A stretch of 64,000 nt of DNA from Butyrivibrio sp. (GCA_017470505.1 JAFUYO010000013.1:186001-250000); one strand, 5' to 3'. Counted from the first letter of the stretch, positions 34,683 to 43,966 are shown. Notes: generated from the sequence alone by a model not told the origin. Made by a program: numbers and translations.

Positions 34683-36313
34683 GACTTGTTCTGGTCCTCA
34701 ACAATGCTGCTTCCGGCGTAGATTTCGCGGAGTTTTGGCTTGTCGATCTTGCCTGTTGCGTTTCTGATGACGTCTGCGAAGATGATCTTCCTCGGACGCT
34801 TGTACCTGGGAAGGTCGATGCCGAACTCCTCAACTTCATCCTCTGTGAGGGTCATGCCCTCTTTTACCTGGATGATGGCAGCTGCAATCTCGCCGAGCCT
34901 CTGGTCGCGAAGGCCGATGACAGCCGCGTCGTGGATCTTGTTGTTTTTCATAAGGAAGCTCTCGATCTGAACCGGGTAGAGGTTCTCGCCGCCTGATATG
35001 ATGACGTCCTTCTTGCGGTCAACGAGGAAGATGAAGCCGTCCTCGTCCTCCCTTGCCATGTCCCCGGTAAAAAGCCAGCCGTCCTTTAATATCTCTTTGG
35101 TAGCTTCGGGATTCTTGTAGTACTCTATCATTACGCCGGGGCCTTTAACGCAGAGCTCTCCGATGTCGCCCTGTTTTACGGTATTGCCCTCTTCGTCAAC
35201 GATCCTGGTCTTCCAGCCGTAGCCCGCTTTTCCGATAGCGCCGACCTTGTGGACGTTGTCCATGCCAAGGTGTACGCAGCCGGGGCCTGTTGACTCAGAG
35301 AGTCCGTAGTTGGTGTCGTACTTGTGGTGAGGGAAGTACTCGAGCCAGTGGCGCACAAGTGAAGGGGGGATAGGCTGAGCCCCGATGTGCATGAGCCTCC
35401 ACTGCTTGAGCCTGAAGTCCTCAATCCTGAGTTTACCTGAATCAAGAGCTGCGAGGATATCCTGAGCCCACGGAACGAGGAGCCAGACGATGGTGCAGCC
35501 CTCCTCGGACACAGCCCTGAAGATGGCCTCGGGCGAGTTTCCTTTTAAAAGAACCGCTCTCGATCCTGTATAAAGTGACCCGAACCAGTGCATCTTGGCG
35601 CCTGTGTGGTACAGGGGCGGGATGCAGAGGAAGTTGTCGGAATGAGTCGTCTCGTGGTGCATCGCCTCCATCTGCGCGGACTGGGAAAGAGCCGTGTTTA
35701 TGTGCCTGATCGCCTTGGGAAAGCCTGTCGTCCCGGACGAGAAGTAGATGGCTGCATCGTCCTTGTCCTCGATGAGGATCCTGGGAGCCACGCTCGATGC
35801 GTTGGATGCGTGACGGTAGTAGTCCTCAGCGTAGGACGGGCACTGGTCTCCAACGAAGAACAGCAGCATCTCTTTTTTGAGCTTCTCAGCGATGTCCTCT
35901 ATCCTGCCGATGAACTCGGGGCCGTAGAACAGTACGTCGGAGTCGGAGCTCTTAAGGCAGTAATCGATCTCCTCCGAGGTGAATCTGAAGTTTAACGGAA
36001 CCGCAACGGCTCCGGCCTTTAAGATTCCAAAGTATATCGGCAGCCACTCGAGGCAGTTCATGAGAAGTATCGCGCACTTCTGCCCCTTCTGGATTCCTCT
36101 TTCTATCAGCATATTTGCAACACGGTTGGCCTTCTCATCAAAGACCGACCAGGTTATCTGTCTCCTGTAATAAGCAGTGGATGTGGGCTGGATGAGCTCG
36201 TACTCCTTCCAGGTCACCCTCTGCTCTTCCCTTATCTCCGGGTTTATCTCAATCAGAGCAACCTCATCCCCATAGAGCTTGGAATTTCTCTCAAGTAAAT
36301 CTGTAATCGGCAT
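34679..36313 (-). CDS. AMP-forming acyl-CoA synthetase
   Basis: 544 aa from the ATG at 36313, with AGGAGGG 5-6 nt upstream. The open frame continues to 36577 through GC-rich tandem repeats that are not coding. Adenylation motifs: AIYFSSGTTGFPKAI (P-loop), YGLSESTGPG, DGWLFTGDMAREDEDGF and DRKKDVIISGGENLYP. It activates a carboxylic acid as acyl-AMP and then acyl-CoA. The substrate cannot be read from sequence; divergence from the ior-paaK operon suggests an aryl or branched acid. First gene of an operon with the DUF362, GNAT and sensor genes. Confidence 0.92.
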   Translation of the reverse strand: MPITDLLERNSKLYGDEVALIEINPEIREEQRVTWKEYELIQPTSTAYYRRQITWSVFDEKANRVANMLIERGIQKGQKCAILLMNCLEWLPIYFGILKAGAVAVPLNFRFTSEEIDYCLKSSDSDVLFYGPEFIGRIEDIAEKLKKEMLLFFVGDQCPSYAEDYYRHASNASSVAPRILIEDKDDAAIYFSSGTTGFPKAIRHINTALSQSAQMEAMHHETTHSDNFLCIPPLYHTGAKMHWFGSLYTGSRAVLLKGNSPEAIFRAVSEEGCTIVWLLVPWAQDILAALDSGKLRIEDFRLKQWRLMHIGAQPIPPSLVRHWLEYFPHHKYDTNYGLSESTGPGCVHLGMDNVHKVGAIGKAGYGWKTRIVDEEGNTVKQGDIGELCVKGPGVMIEYYKNPEATKEILKDGWLFTGDMAREDEDGFIFLVDRKKDVIISGGENLYPVQIESFLMKNNKIHDAAVIGLRDQRLGEIAAAIIQVKEGMTLTEDEVEEFGIDLPRYKRPRKIIFADVIRNATGKIDKPKLREIYAGSSIVEDQNKS

Positions 36314-36832
36314 GACACCCTCCTGAAATATTGATACGAAGTAAAAGCGGATCCGGCAACAAAAACTGTCGGGCGCGCAGGCGTACGCAGTGTAGTGCAT
36401 TCTGCGCGCAGAAAAGCACGATGTTTCCGGCATCGCGGTGCAGCGCAATGTTTTCGGCCCCGCGGTGCAGTGTAACGTTTTCGGCCCCGCGGTGCAGTCT
36501 CTCCTGCGCGCAGAAAAGCGCGATATTTTCGGCATTCGGCTGCTCTCACTCCGTATCGTTATAGTTGGCTCTAACACGCGTTAAAGCACTAAAGTAAAGT
36601 ATAACTTCTTTTATAGAAAAGGTCAAATATAACTAAAACTTGATTTTAGCGCTGAGTTAGCATATTCTATTATAAGGGTCACTTTACCGCATTAACTTGT
36701 AAAGTTGCCGGCTGGTGCCTTGGAGCTCTGCGAGGATGCGCACGCATTATAGCCATAAGAGCTTCCGCGTAAGAGCAATATAAGGCTTGCAGCGCTGCGG
36801 CTGACCCAAAGTAAAAAGTAGGAGGAAATGAA
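36314..36832. other. divergent control region with GC-rich tandem repeats
   Basis: 519 bp between the acyl-CoA synthetase and iorA. At 36402-36520 a repeat block holds CGCGGTGCAG three times at exactly 27-bp intervals (36434, 36461, 36488) with TTTTCGGCC(CC), bounded by two copies of CTGCGCGCAGAAAAGC (36402, 36504). The iorA promoter follows, then a GC-rich leader of about 165 nt with no riboswitch I recognise. Confidence 0.7.
36640..36668 (+). promoter_or_regulatory. promoter of the ior operon
   Basis: TTGATT and TATTCT with a 17-bp spacer; an AGCGCT palindrome falls between the boxes. Confidence 0.5.
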
Positions 36833-38581
36833 ATGACAGCTAGCAAAGAAAAGCAGCTCATGCTGGGCAATAAGGCTGTTGCCCGCGGGCTCTATGAGGC
36901 CGGAGTCTGCTTTATTTCCAGCTATCCCGGAACTCCGAGCACGGAGGTCACCGAGGAAGCTGCTAAATATGATGAGATTTACTGCGAGTGGGCGCCCAAC
37001 GAGAAGGTCGCCATGGAGTCCGCATTCGGGGCATCCCTCGCAGGCAGGAGGAGCTTCTGTGCACAGAAGCACGTGGGACTCAACGTCGCTGCTGACCCTT
37101 TATACACCATGTCCTACACGGGCGTGAACGCTGGAATGGTCATCGTTGTGGCAGACGATGCGGGCATGCACTCATCCCAGAACGAGCAGGACTCAAGACA
37201 CCACGCAATTGCAAGTAAGGTCCCCATGCTCGAGCCATCTGACTCGTCTGAGGCGCTTGAATTTACCAAAAAAGCCTTCGAGATATCCGAAGAGTTCGAC
37301 ACACCCGTGCTCCTCAAGATGTGTACAAGGGTTGCGCACTCACAGTCACTCGTTGAAGCAGGCGAGAGGACCGTTCCCGATTTTCCCTATGAAAAGAACA
37401 TCGGCAAGTACGTAATGATGCCGGGTAACGCCAAAAAGCGCCACCCCATCGTCGAGGAGAGAACAAAAAAGCTCATCGAGTACGCTGAAACCTCTCCCTT
37501 AAACCGCGTTGAGATGGGAGGGACAGGAATCGGCATCATCACGAGCTCAACTTCCTATCAGTATGTAAAAGAGGTTTTCGGAGATTCCGTATCAGTACTC
37601 AAGCTCGGAATCGCCAATCCCCTTCCCGAGAAGCTAATTAAGGACTTCGCTTCCAAGGTCGACAAGCTCTTTGTCGTTGAGGAGCTCGACCCGATCATCG
37701 AGAACCATGTCAAGATGCTCGGGCTGTCAGTCACAGGCAAGGACCTTCTTCCCATCTGCGACGAGTTCTCACAGGGTCTCATCGCAAAGCTCTTCGGAAA
37801 AGATGTACCGGAGTCTTTTGCAATCGATGCGGAGATCCCCGGAAGGCCTCCTGTTATGTGTGCAGGCTGCCCTCACAGAGGTCTTTTCTTTACACTTAAG
37901 AAAAATAACTGCACAGTGCTGGGCGATATTGGCTGCTACACACTTGGCGCAGTTCCGCCGCTTGCTGCGACCGATATGACGCTCTGCATGGGCGCATCAA
38001 TCGGCGCCATCCACGGCTTTAACAAGGTGAGAGGTAAGGAGTCAGAGGGGAAAACGGTCGCTGTTATCGGCGATTCGACCTTCATGCACTCGGGAATGAC
38101 GGGTCTTGCAAACGTTGCTTACAACCAGTCCAATTCCACCATCATCATTCTGGATAACTCGATCACCGGTATGACGGGGCACCAGCAGAACCCCACAACC
38201 GGCTACAACATAAAGGGCGATCCCGCAGGCAAGATCGATCTCGAGGCTCTCTGCAGAGCGATGGGCTTTGAGCGCGTAAGGGTCGTTGATCCCTACAACC
38301 TCGATGAGTGCGACAAGGCAATCAAGGAGGAGCTGTCTGTCGATGCTCCTTCAGTCATCATCTCGAGACGCCCCTGCGCTCTCCTCAAATATGTGAAGCA
38401 CAATCCGCCGCTGTCCGTTAACAGGGATAAGTGCGTCGGCTGCAAATCCTGCATGAAGATCGGATGTCCCGCCATTTCCATGAAGGACGGCAAGGCGACT
38501 ATCGACAATACTCTCTGCGTTGGATGCAACGTGTGCAGCCAGCTCTGCCCCGTCGGCGCTTTTGAGAGAAAAGCAGATTAA
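36833..38581 (+). CDS. iorA: indolepyruvate:ferredoxin oxidoreductase, alpha subunit
   Basis: 582 aa. It oxidatively decarboxylates aryl 2-oxoacids (from Trp, Phe, Tyr) to aryl-acetyl-CoA, reducing ferredoxin. N-terminal pyrimidine domain: AVARGLYEAGVCFISSYPG, with EWAPNEKVAMESA. TPP-binding domain: CAGCPHRG and GDSTFMHSGM...LDNSITGMTGHQ. Two C-terminal 4Fe-4S motifs: CVGCKSC and CVGCNVCSQLCP. Length is close to archaeal IorA (about 600 aa). AGGAGGAAATGAA before the ATG. First gene of iorA-iorB-paaK-ACT. Confidence 0.96.
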   Translation: MTASKEKQLMLGNKAVARGLYEAGVCFISSYPGTPSTEVTEEAAKYDEIYCEWAPNEKVAMESAFGASLAGRRSFCAQKHVGLNVAADPLYTMSYTGVNAGMVIVVADDAGMHSSQNEQDSRHHAIASKVPMLEPSDSSEALEFTKKAFEISEEFDTPVLLKMCTRVAHSQSLVEAGERTVPDFPYEKNIGKYVMMPGNAKKRHPIVEERTKKLIEYAETSPLNRVEMGGTGIGIITSSTSYQYVKEVFGDSVSVLKLGIANPLPEKLIKDFASKVDKLFVVEELDPIIENHVKMLGLSVTGKDLLPICDEFSQGLIAKLFGKDVPESFAIDAEIPGRPPVMCAGCPHRGLFFTLKKNNCTVLGDIGCYTLGAVPPLAATDMTLCMGASIGAIHGFNKVRGKESEGKTVAVIGDSTFMHSGMTGLANVAYNQSNSTIIILDNSITGMTGHQQNPTTGYNIKGDPAGKIDLEALCRAMGFERVRVVDPYNLDECDKAIKEELSVDAPSVIISRRPCALLKYVKHNPPLSVNRDKCVGCKSCMKIGCPAISMKDGKATIDNTLCVGCNVCSQLCPVGAFERKAD

Positions 38582-38679
38582 ATCCATGCCAGATACAGAA
38601 TCCGGTTACTGTCAGCGCACTTTTTTGAGAGCTTATGGTAACCGCATCATGACCATAATTATCAGAGGAGAACTAGTAA

Positions 38680-39255
38680 ATGGAAACAAAAAATATAATG
38701 ATCGTCGGAGTCGGCGGTCAGGGGTCGCTTCTTGCGAGTAAGCTCCTTGGCCACCTCCTGATGAGTCAGGGATACGACGTAAAGGTTTCAGAGGTTCACG
38801 GGATGAGCCAGAGAGGCGGATCCGTTGTCACATACGTGAGGTACGGCGACAAGGTCTTTTCCCCGGTGATAGACAAGGGCGAGGCGGACTACATCGTATC
38901 CTTCGAGATACTCGAGGCCGCAAGGTGGCTTAGCTACCTTAAAAAGGACGGACAGATCGTGACAAATACGCAGCAGATAGATCCGATGCCAGTCATCACG
39001 GGAGCTGCCACATACCCCGAAAATCTCGCGGATAAGTTAAAGGCAACAGGCGCCAAAGTCGACGCGATCGACTGCCTGAAGCTCGCGGAGGAGGCCGGCT
39101 CAGCCAAGGCAGTAAATATTGTTCTCTTAGGGCGGCTCTCCCACTACTTCGACCTGCCTGAGGAGGCGTGGATGAAGTCGCTTGAGGCAAATGTTCCCGC
39201 TAAGTTTTTGGAACTCAACAAGAAGGCGTTCGAACTCGGGAAAACGGCAGTATAA
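38680..39255 (+). CDS. iorB: indolepyruvate:ferredoxin oxidoreductase, beta subunit
   Basis: 191 aa, matching the gamma-type 2-oxoacid oxidoreductase domain: NIMIVGVGGQGSLLASKLLG, then VHGMSQRGGSVVTYVRYG. It pairs with IorA to complete the enzyme. GAGGAG 9 nt before the ATG. The 98-bp gap after iorA holds no gene. Confidence 0.95.
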   Translation: METKNIMIVGVGGQGSLLASKLLGHLLMSQGYDVKVSEVHGMSQRGGSVVTYVRYGDKVFSPVIDKGEADYIVSFEILEAARWLSYLKKDGQIVTNTQQIDPMPVITGAATYPENLADKLKATGAKVDAIDCLKLAEEAGSAKAVNIVLLGRLSHYFDLPEEAWMKSLEANVPAKFLELNKKAFELGKTAV

Positions 39256-39283
39256 ACACTCATAACACGGGAGGTGTAAGAAA

Positions 39284-40588
39284 ATGGAGCAGAGGTACTT
39301 TCAACCGGAGATTGAATGTGCCCCTTACGAGAAGATAAGGGAGATTCAGTCGGAGAAACTGATCAAACAGGTAAAGCATGTGTGGGACAATGTGCCCTAC
39401 TACCGCAAGAAGATGGAGGCAAAGGGCGTTACCCCCGACGATATCAAGTCGGTTGATGACCTTTATAAGCTCCCGTTTTTGTCCAAGGCGGATTTGAGAG
39501 AGGCATATCCCTACGGCCTTCTCGGAAAGCCCTTGAAGGACTGCGTAAGGATTCAGTCAACCTCAGGAACAACCGGTAAGAGGGTTGTAGCTTTTTACAC
39601 ACAGCACGACATTGATCTGTGGGAGGACTGCTGCGCGAGAGCAATTGTCGCAGCAGGCGGAACCAATGAGGATGTATGTCAGGTTTCCTACGGGTACGGA
39701 CTCTTTACAGGAGGCCCCGGACTAAACGGAGGCTCACACAAGGTAGGGTGTCTCACTATCCCCACCAGCAGCGGCAACACCGACAGACAGATCATGTTTA
39801 TCAAGGATCTTTCCGCTACTATCCTCTGCTGCACTCCCAGCTACGCCGCATATCTCGGCGAGAGGATGACAGAGATGGGGTACGGCCCCGACGACATACC
39901 GCTGAAGGCCGGGATATTCGGCGCTGAGGCATGGAGTCAGGAGATGCGCGAGTCCATCGAGAAGACAATGGGCATCAAGGCCTATGACATCTACGGCCTC
40001 ACAGAGCTCTCCGGCCCCGGCGTCGCCTTCGAGTGCTGCGCCCAGAACGGAATGCACATCAACGAGGACCACTTCATCGCGGAGATCATCGATCCCGACA
40101 CAGAGGAGGTTCTGCCAGAGGGCTCACAGGGCGAGCTGGTATTCACGGCAGTCGACAAAGAGGCTTTCCCGATGATCCGCTACCGCACAAGAGACATCTG
40201 CCGCCTCACCAGAGAGAAGTGCTCCTGCGGAAGAACCCACGTCAAGATGGCCAAGCCCATGGGCAGGTCCGATGACATGCTCATCATCCGCGGCGTGAAC
40301 GTATTCCCGAGCCAGATTGAGACAGTTCTTTTGAATAACGGCTATGCCGCTAACTACCAGATCGTGGTTGACCGCGTGAACAACACGGACACACTCGATG
40401 TTCAGGTTGAGATGACTCCCGAGATGTTCACGGATAACGTCGGTGAAGTAGAGGAGCGCCAGAAGAAGCTCGTTGAGGGGCTTAAGTCGATGCTCGGCAT
40501 CAAGGCCAAGGTATCACTCCTCGCACCCAAGTCCATCACCAGAAGCGAAGGCAAAGCAGTCAGAGTAATAGACAGGAGGAAAATCTAA
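39284..40588 (+). CDS. paaK: phenylacetate-CoA ligase family protein
   Basis: 434 aa. PaaK signature: IQSTSGTTGKRVVAFYT (ATP loop), YGLTELSGPGVAFEC and MIRYRTRDICRL, then a small C-terminal lid ending in TRSEGKAVRV. It interconverts aryl acetates and their CoA esters with ATP/AMP. Next to iorAB it probably works towards ATP gain from aryl-acetyl-CoA or towards CoA activation of imported acids. GGGAGGTG before the ATG. Its stop overlaps the ACT gene (TAATG). Confidence 0.93.
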   Translation: MEQRYFQPEIECAPYEKIREIQSEKLIKQVKHVWDNVPYYRKKMEAKGVTPDDIKSVDDLYKLPFLSKADLREAYPYGLLGKPLKDCVRIQSTSGTTGKRVVAFYTQHDIDLWEDCCARAIVAAGGTNEDVCQVSYGYGLFTGGPGLNGGSHKVGCLTIPTSSGNTDRQIMFIKDLSATILCCTPSYAAYLGERMTEMGYGPDDIPLKAGIFGAEAWSQEMRESIEKTMGIKAYDIYGLTELSGPGVAFECCAQNGMHINEDHFIAEIIDPDTEEVLPEGSQGELVFTAVDKEAFPMIRYRTRDICRLTREKCSCGRTHVKMAKPMGRSDDMLIIRGVNVFPSQIETVLLNNGYAANYQIVVDRVNNTDTLDVQVEMTPEMFTDNVGEVEERQKKLVEGLKSMLGIKAKVSLLAPKSITRSEGKAVRVIDRRKI

Positions 40589-41022
40589 TGAGCGTACAAC
40601 AGATATCCGTCTTTCTTGAAAACAAGCCCGGAACACTTAAGAAGATGACAGGCGTTCTCGCGGCACATTCCATCGATATGCGCGCCACTTCCCTTGCAGA
40701 GACCAAGGACTTCGGCATCGCAAGGCTCATTGTTGACGACGCTCTCTCAGCAGTCAACACACTGAAAGAGAACAACTTCATCGCAAGCCTCACCCCCGTT
40801 CTCGCCATCGAGATTCCGGACGAAGCCGGCGGACTTGACAAGCTCCTCGTTGTCTTCGATGAGGCCGCTGTCAACATCGAGTACATGTACGCCTTCTCAG
40901 GCGGCAAGGACGCAAACCACGCCTACATGATATTCCGCGTCGCCGACACCAAGGCTGCCGAAGCCAAGCTCACCAGCAAGGGCGTGAAGATCCTCTCCCA
41001 GGAGGACATCGCGAATATCTGA
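40588..41022 (+). CDS. tandem ACT-domain protein
   Basis: 144 aa with two ACT domains: QQISVFLENKPGTLKKMTGV at the N-terminus and KLLVVFDEAAVNIEYMYAF in the second. ACT domains bind amino acids. This gene is a usual companion of paaK in Clostridia and archaea and probably senses an aromatic or branched amino acid. It shares one base with the paaK stop codon. A strong terminator follows at 41055. Confidence 0.9.
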   Translation: MSVQQISVFLENKPGTLKKMTGVLAAHSIDMRATSLAETKDFGIARLIVDDALSAVNTLKENNFIASLTPVLAIEIPDEAGGLDKLLVVFDEAAVNIEYMYAFSGGKDANHAYMIFRVADTKAAEAKLTSKGVKILSQEDIANI

Positions 41023-41054
41023 TTGACAGGTGATATAATCTGATTGTAAAAATT

Positions 41055-41091
41055 GCTGGAATTGGCCTCTGCCAATTCCAGCACTATTTTT
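41055..41091 (+). terminator. ior operon terminator
   Basis: A perfect 12-bp stem GCTGGAATTGGC / GCCAATTCCAGC with a 4-nt loop, followed by a T run. Confidence 0.9.
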
Positions 41092-41122
41092 GTGTGATAG
41101 CGAGCTTTATTTTACAGGTTCA

Positions 41123-41337
41123 ATTATTTTTTGACCCTTTTGGGGCAATTTGACCATCATTTTTGTGGCTATTTTTCACTATATTGACTTTTAAAAAAAA
41201 GTTGACCCTCAAAATGCGTTTTTAAGGGTCAACTTTTTTACAGAAGTCCAAATAGTGAAAAATGATGCTCTTGACATCCTCTTTTTGAGGCCAAAAGGGT
41301 CAAAAAACAAACGAGGCATCCATATAGTGAAAGAATG
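41123..41337. repeat. dispersed ~214-bp palindromic element, copy B
   Basis: The better preserved copy of the element at 14917-15129. Its central hairpin (41201-41233) is GTTGACCCT / AGGGTCAAC flanked by A and T runs, so it could terminate in both directions. The outer boxes TTTTTTGACCCTTTT and TTTTTCACTATA recur inverted at the other end. Its right end is 16 nt from the stop codon of the LytS-like kinase. Confidence 0.85.
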
Positions 41338-41353
41338 GGAAAGGCGACCCTTT

Positions 41354-42904
41354 TCAAATGACGTCTCCCTTGATGGGGATTATCATGTCAACGGTGGTGC
41401 CCTCTCCCGGCTTGGATTTCACGATGAGCTCGGCATCCTCCATGATTTTCAATCTGTTGCGGACATTGCTGATGCCGATCTGTTCGCTCTCGTAGTCTGC
41501 ATCTCCTGCTGTGCGGGCGCTGGCAGCTGTATTGTCAAAGTCTCGGACTCTTCTACCTCCTCCATCCGAAGTATCGACGGAATCAACGATTTTCCGTTCA
41601 GTTCTACCCACATCGCTGTCAGTTTCTCCTGGTGTCCGGCCGCCACTGACCGCAGAATTGACAGAGTTTCCGCCTTTTCGCGCATCACCAGCCACATCGC
41701 TGCCACCGGCACCGCCGCCGACTATTGCAACTCTCTTCCCGCTCATATCAAAGCCGACTCCGTTGTCCACAACTTCGACCTTCACGTAGCCGTTGCCTGC
41801 GGTGGTCGAAATCACGAGCCTGCCTCGCATTCCCTCGGGGAGCTTGTATATTCCGTGCGTCAGCGCGTTCTCAACGATTGGCTGCACCGTCAGTGGCGGC
41901 AGCATGAAGTCCGTGACCGAAGTCAGGAGCTCAACGTCAAAGGAGTCGCCGCTCCTGATCTTCTCAAGCTCCAGGTAGCTCAGCGTGTGACCGAGCTCCT
42001 TATCAAAAGAGATCAGCTCCTCAGTGCTGATGGATTCAATATTCTGCTGAAGGTACTTGGAGAGATGCACGATAATCTCCTGCGCCCTCTTTATATCGAT
42101 GTCGCAGAGAAGATAAACCGAGTCGAGGATCTCCCTCACAAACTTCGGGCGAAGCTGTGTCAGTGCAATCCTGGTCCTCATGTTCTCGAGCTCTTCATTC
42201 TGCTTGTGGATAAAGATCTCCTGCCGCAGCATCGTCCTGTTGTTGGCATCGAGCGCCTGCGCAAACATGAAGATGCCGCTACCCATGCAGGCAATGTTCG
42301 AGAGCGAATACCCGTACAGAAAAGCCTGAATACCCGCGGCGATCATCGGAAGGACATTGAAACACAAAAGAGCCAGCATCCTCAATTTATCGATGGAGCG
42401 CCTGTTAAGATACAAGAACTCAAGCCCAATGAGCATATTCATGATCGATATGCTTGTAACCAGTCCAAAGCCCGCCCCCCTTGAATAAAGATTGGTTCCC
42501 GGGTCGATCCTGTAAATATATCCTGTAAAAAGATTTACTATGAGAATAATTATCTGAATAATAGAGAGAATGGTTACGATCTGCAAAAACCGCCTGTTTT
42601 CCCTTGTGTCTGACGTCGAGCGCGTGGCATACTGCGCAAAAAGGACAGGCACAATGGCATTTGCCAGAAAGCTCAGAAAATTAGTGACAACGACCGCCCA
42701 GTATGCAAAGCTCCCGCTGCTGCCCCTGTAAAACCAGGCAAAGGCGTCAAAAAAGAGCATTGCTCCTATCCCGGCCAACAGCCCCTTAAGCGCGTCGTAC
42801 TGGCTTCTGATCGCAGTCTTACTCATCCTCAGATAGACCGCGGCCATAAAACAGAAAATTGCCCCAAACAATTCAAGATCCGTATAAAAATACTTTATCT
42901 CCAC
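41354..42904 (-). CDS. LytS/YehU-like sensor kinase lacking the phospho-acceptor histidine
   Basis: 516 aa from a GTG at 42904 with AAGGAG 7 nt upstream; the frame opens at a TTG at 42937. Residues 1-225 are six or seven membrane helices with the IVNLFTGYIYRIDPGTN signature. The His_kinase region reads TQLRPKFVREILDSVYLL where the family has QxNPHFLFNxLNxI, so the phospho-acceptor His is Lys254. The ATPase N-box (PIVENALTHGI), DNGVGFD and GISNVRNRL are kept. Between the last two sits an ~85-residue Gly/Ser/Asp/Arg-rich insert (about 391-475). It may have become an ATP-binding sensor or pseudokinase. No response regulator is adjacent. Confidence 0.85.
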   Translation of the reverse strand: MEIKYFYTDLELFGAIFCFMAAVYLRMSKTAIRSQYDALKGLLAGIGAMLFFDAFAWFYRGSSGSFAYWAVVVTNFLSFLANAIVPVLFAQYATRSTSDTRENRRFLQIVTILSIIQIIILIVNLFTGYIYRIDPGTNLYSRGAGFGLVTSISIMNMLIGLEFLYLNRRSIDKLRMLALLCFNVLPMIAAGIQAFLYGYSLSNIACMGSGIFMFAQALDANNRTMLRQEIFIHKQNEELENMRTRIALTQLRPKFVREILDSVYLLCDIDIKRAQEIIVHLSKYLQQNIESISTEELISFDKELGHTLSYLELEKIRSGDSFDVELLTSVTDFMLPPLTVQPIVENALTHGIYKLPEGMRGRLVISTTAGNGYVKVEVVDNGVGFDMSGKRVAIVGGGAGGSDVAGDARKGGNSVNSAVSGGRTPGETDSDVGRTERKIVDSVDTSDGGGRRVRDFDNTAASARTAGDADYESEQIGISNVRNRLKIMEDAELIVKSKPGEGTTVDMIIPIKGDVI

Positions 42905-42971
42905 CCTAGTGCTCCTTTTTTGAAAAAATGACCCCAAAAGTATTTTACACCATATTTATACGAAAGTCTTC

Positions 42972-43020
42972 GGAACTGTAGCAGAATTAACTGAACAATT
43001 TACGACGAATGATTTTTCAA
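42972..43020. repeat. GGAACTGTAGC element, half copy
   Basis: 49 bp identical to 52324-52372. The right arm is missing; instead the sequence continues with AAGGCAAGGAAG and GACAATGCGGGCA, similar to 61021-61053. Confidence 0.85.
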
Positions 43021-43056
43021 AGGCAAGGAAGAAAACGCAGACAATGCGGGCACAAA

Positions 43057-43088
43057 AACGCCCCAAGGATCTACTCCTATGGGGCGTT
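43057..43088 (-). terminator. terminator of the amidohydrolase gene
   Basis: Stem ACGCCCCA / TGGGGCGT with an inner AGGA/TCCT, followed on the minus strand by five Ts; 12 nt after the stop codon at 43100. Confidence 0.85.
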
Positions 43089-43099
43089 CGCTTTTCTAT

Positions 43100-43966
43100 T
43101 CAGATTCCAAGCAGCTTCTCTGCGTTTTTATACAAAATCCTGTCTATGTCCTCCTGCGAAAGCGGAAGTTTTTTTATGAAGGCAAGGCTCTTTTCCTGGT
43201 CGGTCCAGGGGCTGTCCGAGCCAAAGAGTATCCGGTTTGGTGTAAGAGCTTCTATGATATCCATGTAGCCCTTTGCGTCCATCATCTTCCTGTCCTCTTC
43301 GCTCCAGTAGCCGTCGGGGAGGACGTCCATCTCCTCTGATGAGAACGATGTGTCAAGATAGACTCCGGTGTCTGCAAAAAACTCCGGCACCTCTTCCCAG
43401 TTCTCCCAGCCGCCCATGTGCGCCAGGATGAATTTGAAGGCTCCTACCCTGTCCCAGACATTCCTGCACATCTCAGGTGAGCAGTGAACAACTCCGGGAA
43501 GTCCCACATCGAGCCCCGCGTGCGTCAAGACAACCATGTCGAGCGACGCCGCGTAGTAGATGATGTCAAGAAATTTCGTGTCATCGATATCGCACCCCTG
43601 ATAGGCGGGATGAATCTTGATACCGCGAATCCCCCTCTCGTATATCCTGTATATCTCGGTGCGGAAATCCTCAAAGTCCGGATGCATGCAGCCGAAGGAG
43701 ATGATCCTTCTCCTGTGGGGATCTCTGCCCTCAAAAAACTTCTCGTTGTTCCTGATCGAGGTGTCGTTGATCTTGACGACCTGCGAAGGGTCCGTCGCAA
43801 CGGGCACCATGACGGATAAATCTATTCCTGCCCTGTCCATCGAGGACATGAGTCCCAGCATCGTCCCGTCGGTGTGCGCCTTGATGTGGGCATTGCCCTC
43901 AAGTGTCTCAAGCGCTGAGAACGCTATCTTTTCCGGAAAAGCATGGGTGTGTATATCAATAATCAT
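43100..43966 (-). CDS. amidohydrolase family (PF04909-type) metal-dependent hydrolase
   Basis: 288 aa from the ATG at 43966 (MIIDIHTHAFPEKIA); the upstream frame overlaps the transporter gene and is unsupported. Metal ligands: HTH near the N-terminus, IKIHPAY, VVLTHAGLD and the final Asp in FGSDSPW. Such enzymes include decarboxylases and lactonases of aromatic acid pathways; the substrate here is unknown. It begins 4 nt after the stop codon of the SSF transporter gene, so the transporter probably imports its substrate. Confidence 0.9.
   Translation of the reverse strand: MIIDIHTHAFPEKIAFSALETLEGNAHIKAHTDGTMLGLMSSMDRAGIDLSVMVPVATDPSQVVKINDTSIRNNEKFFEGRDPHRRRIISFGCMHPDFEDFRTEIYRIYERGIRGIKIHPAYQGCDIDDTKFLDIIYYAASLDMVVLTHAGLDVGLPGVVHCSPEMCRNVWDRVGAFKFILAHMGGWENWEEVPEFFADTGVYLDTSFSSEEMDVLPDGYWSEEDRKMMDAKGYMDIIEALTPNRILFGSDSPWTDQEKSLAFIKKLPLSQEDIDRILYKNAEKLLGI

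Noticed and set aside
36314-36577. 88-residue N-terminal extension of the acyl-CoA synthetase
   Set aside because: It is translated tandem repeat DNA (TAGPKTLHC-like units), and the ATG at 36313 has an excellent ribosome site and starts at the normal family N-terminus.
41255-42484. 409-aa plus-strand ORF opposite the LytS-like kinase
   Set aside because: The minus frame has clear kinase motifs, membrane helices and an AAGGAG box; the plus frame is open only because of codon bias.
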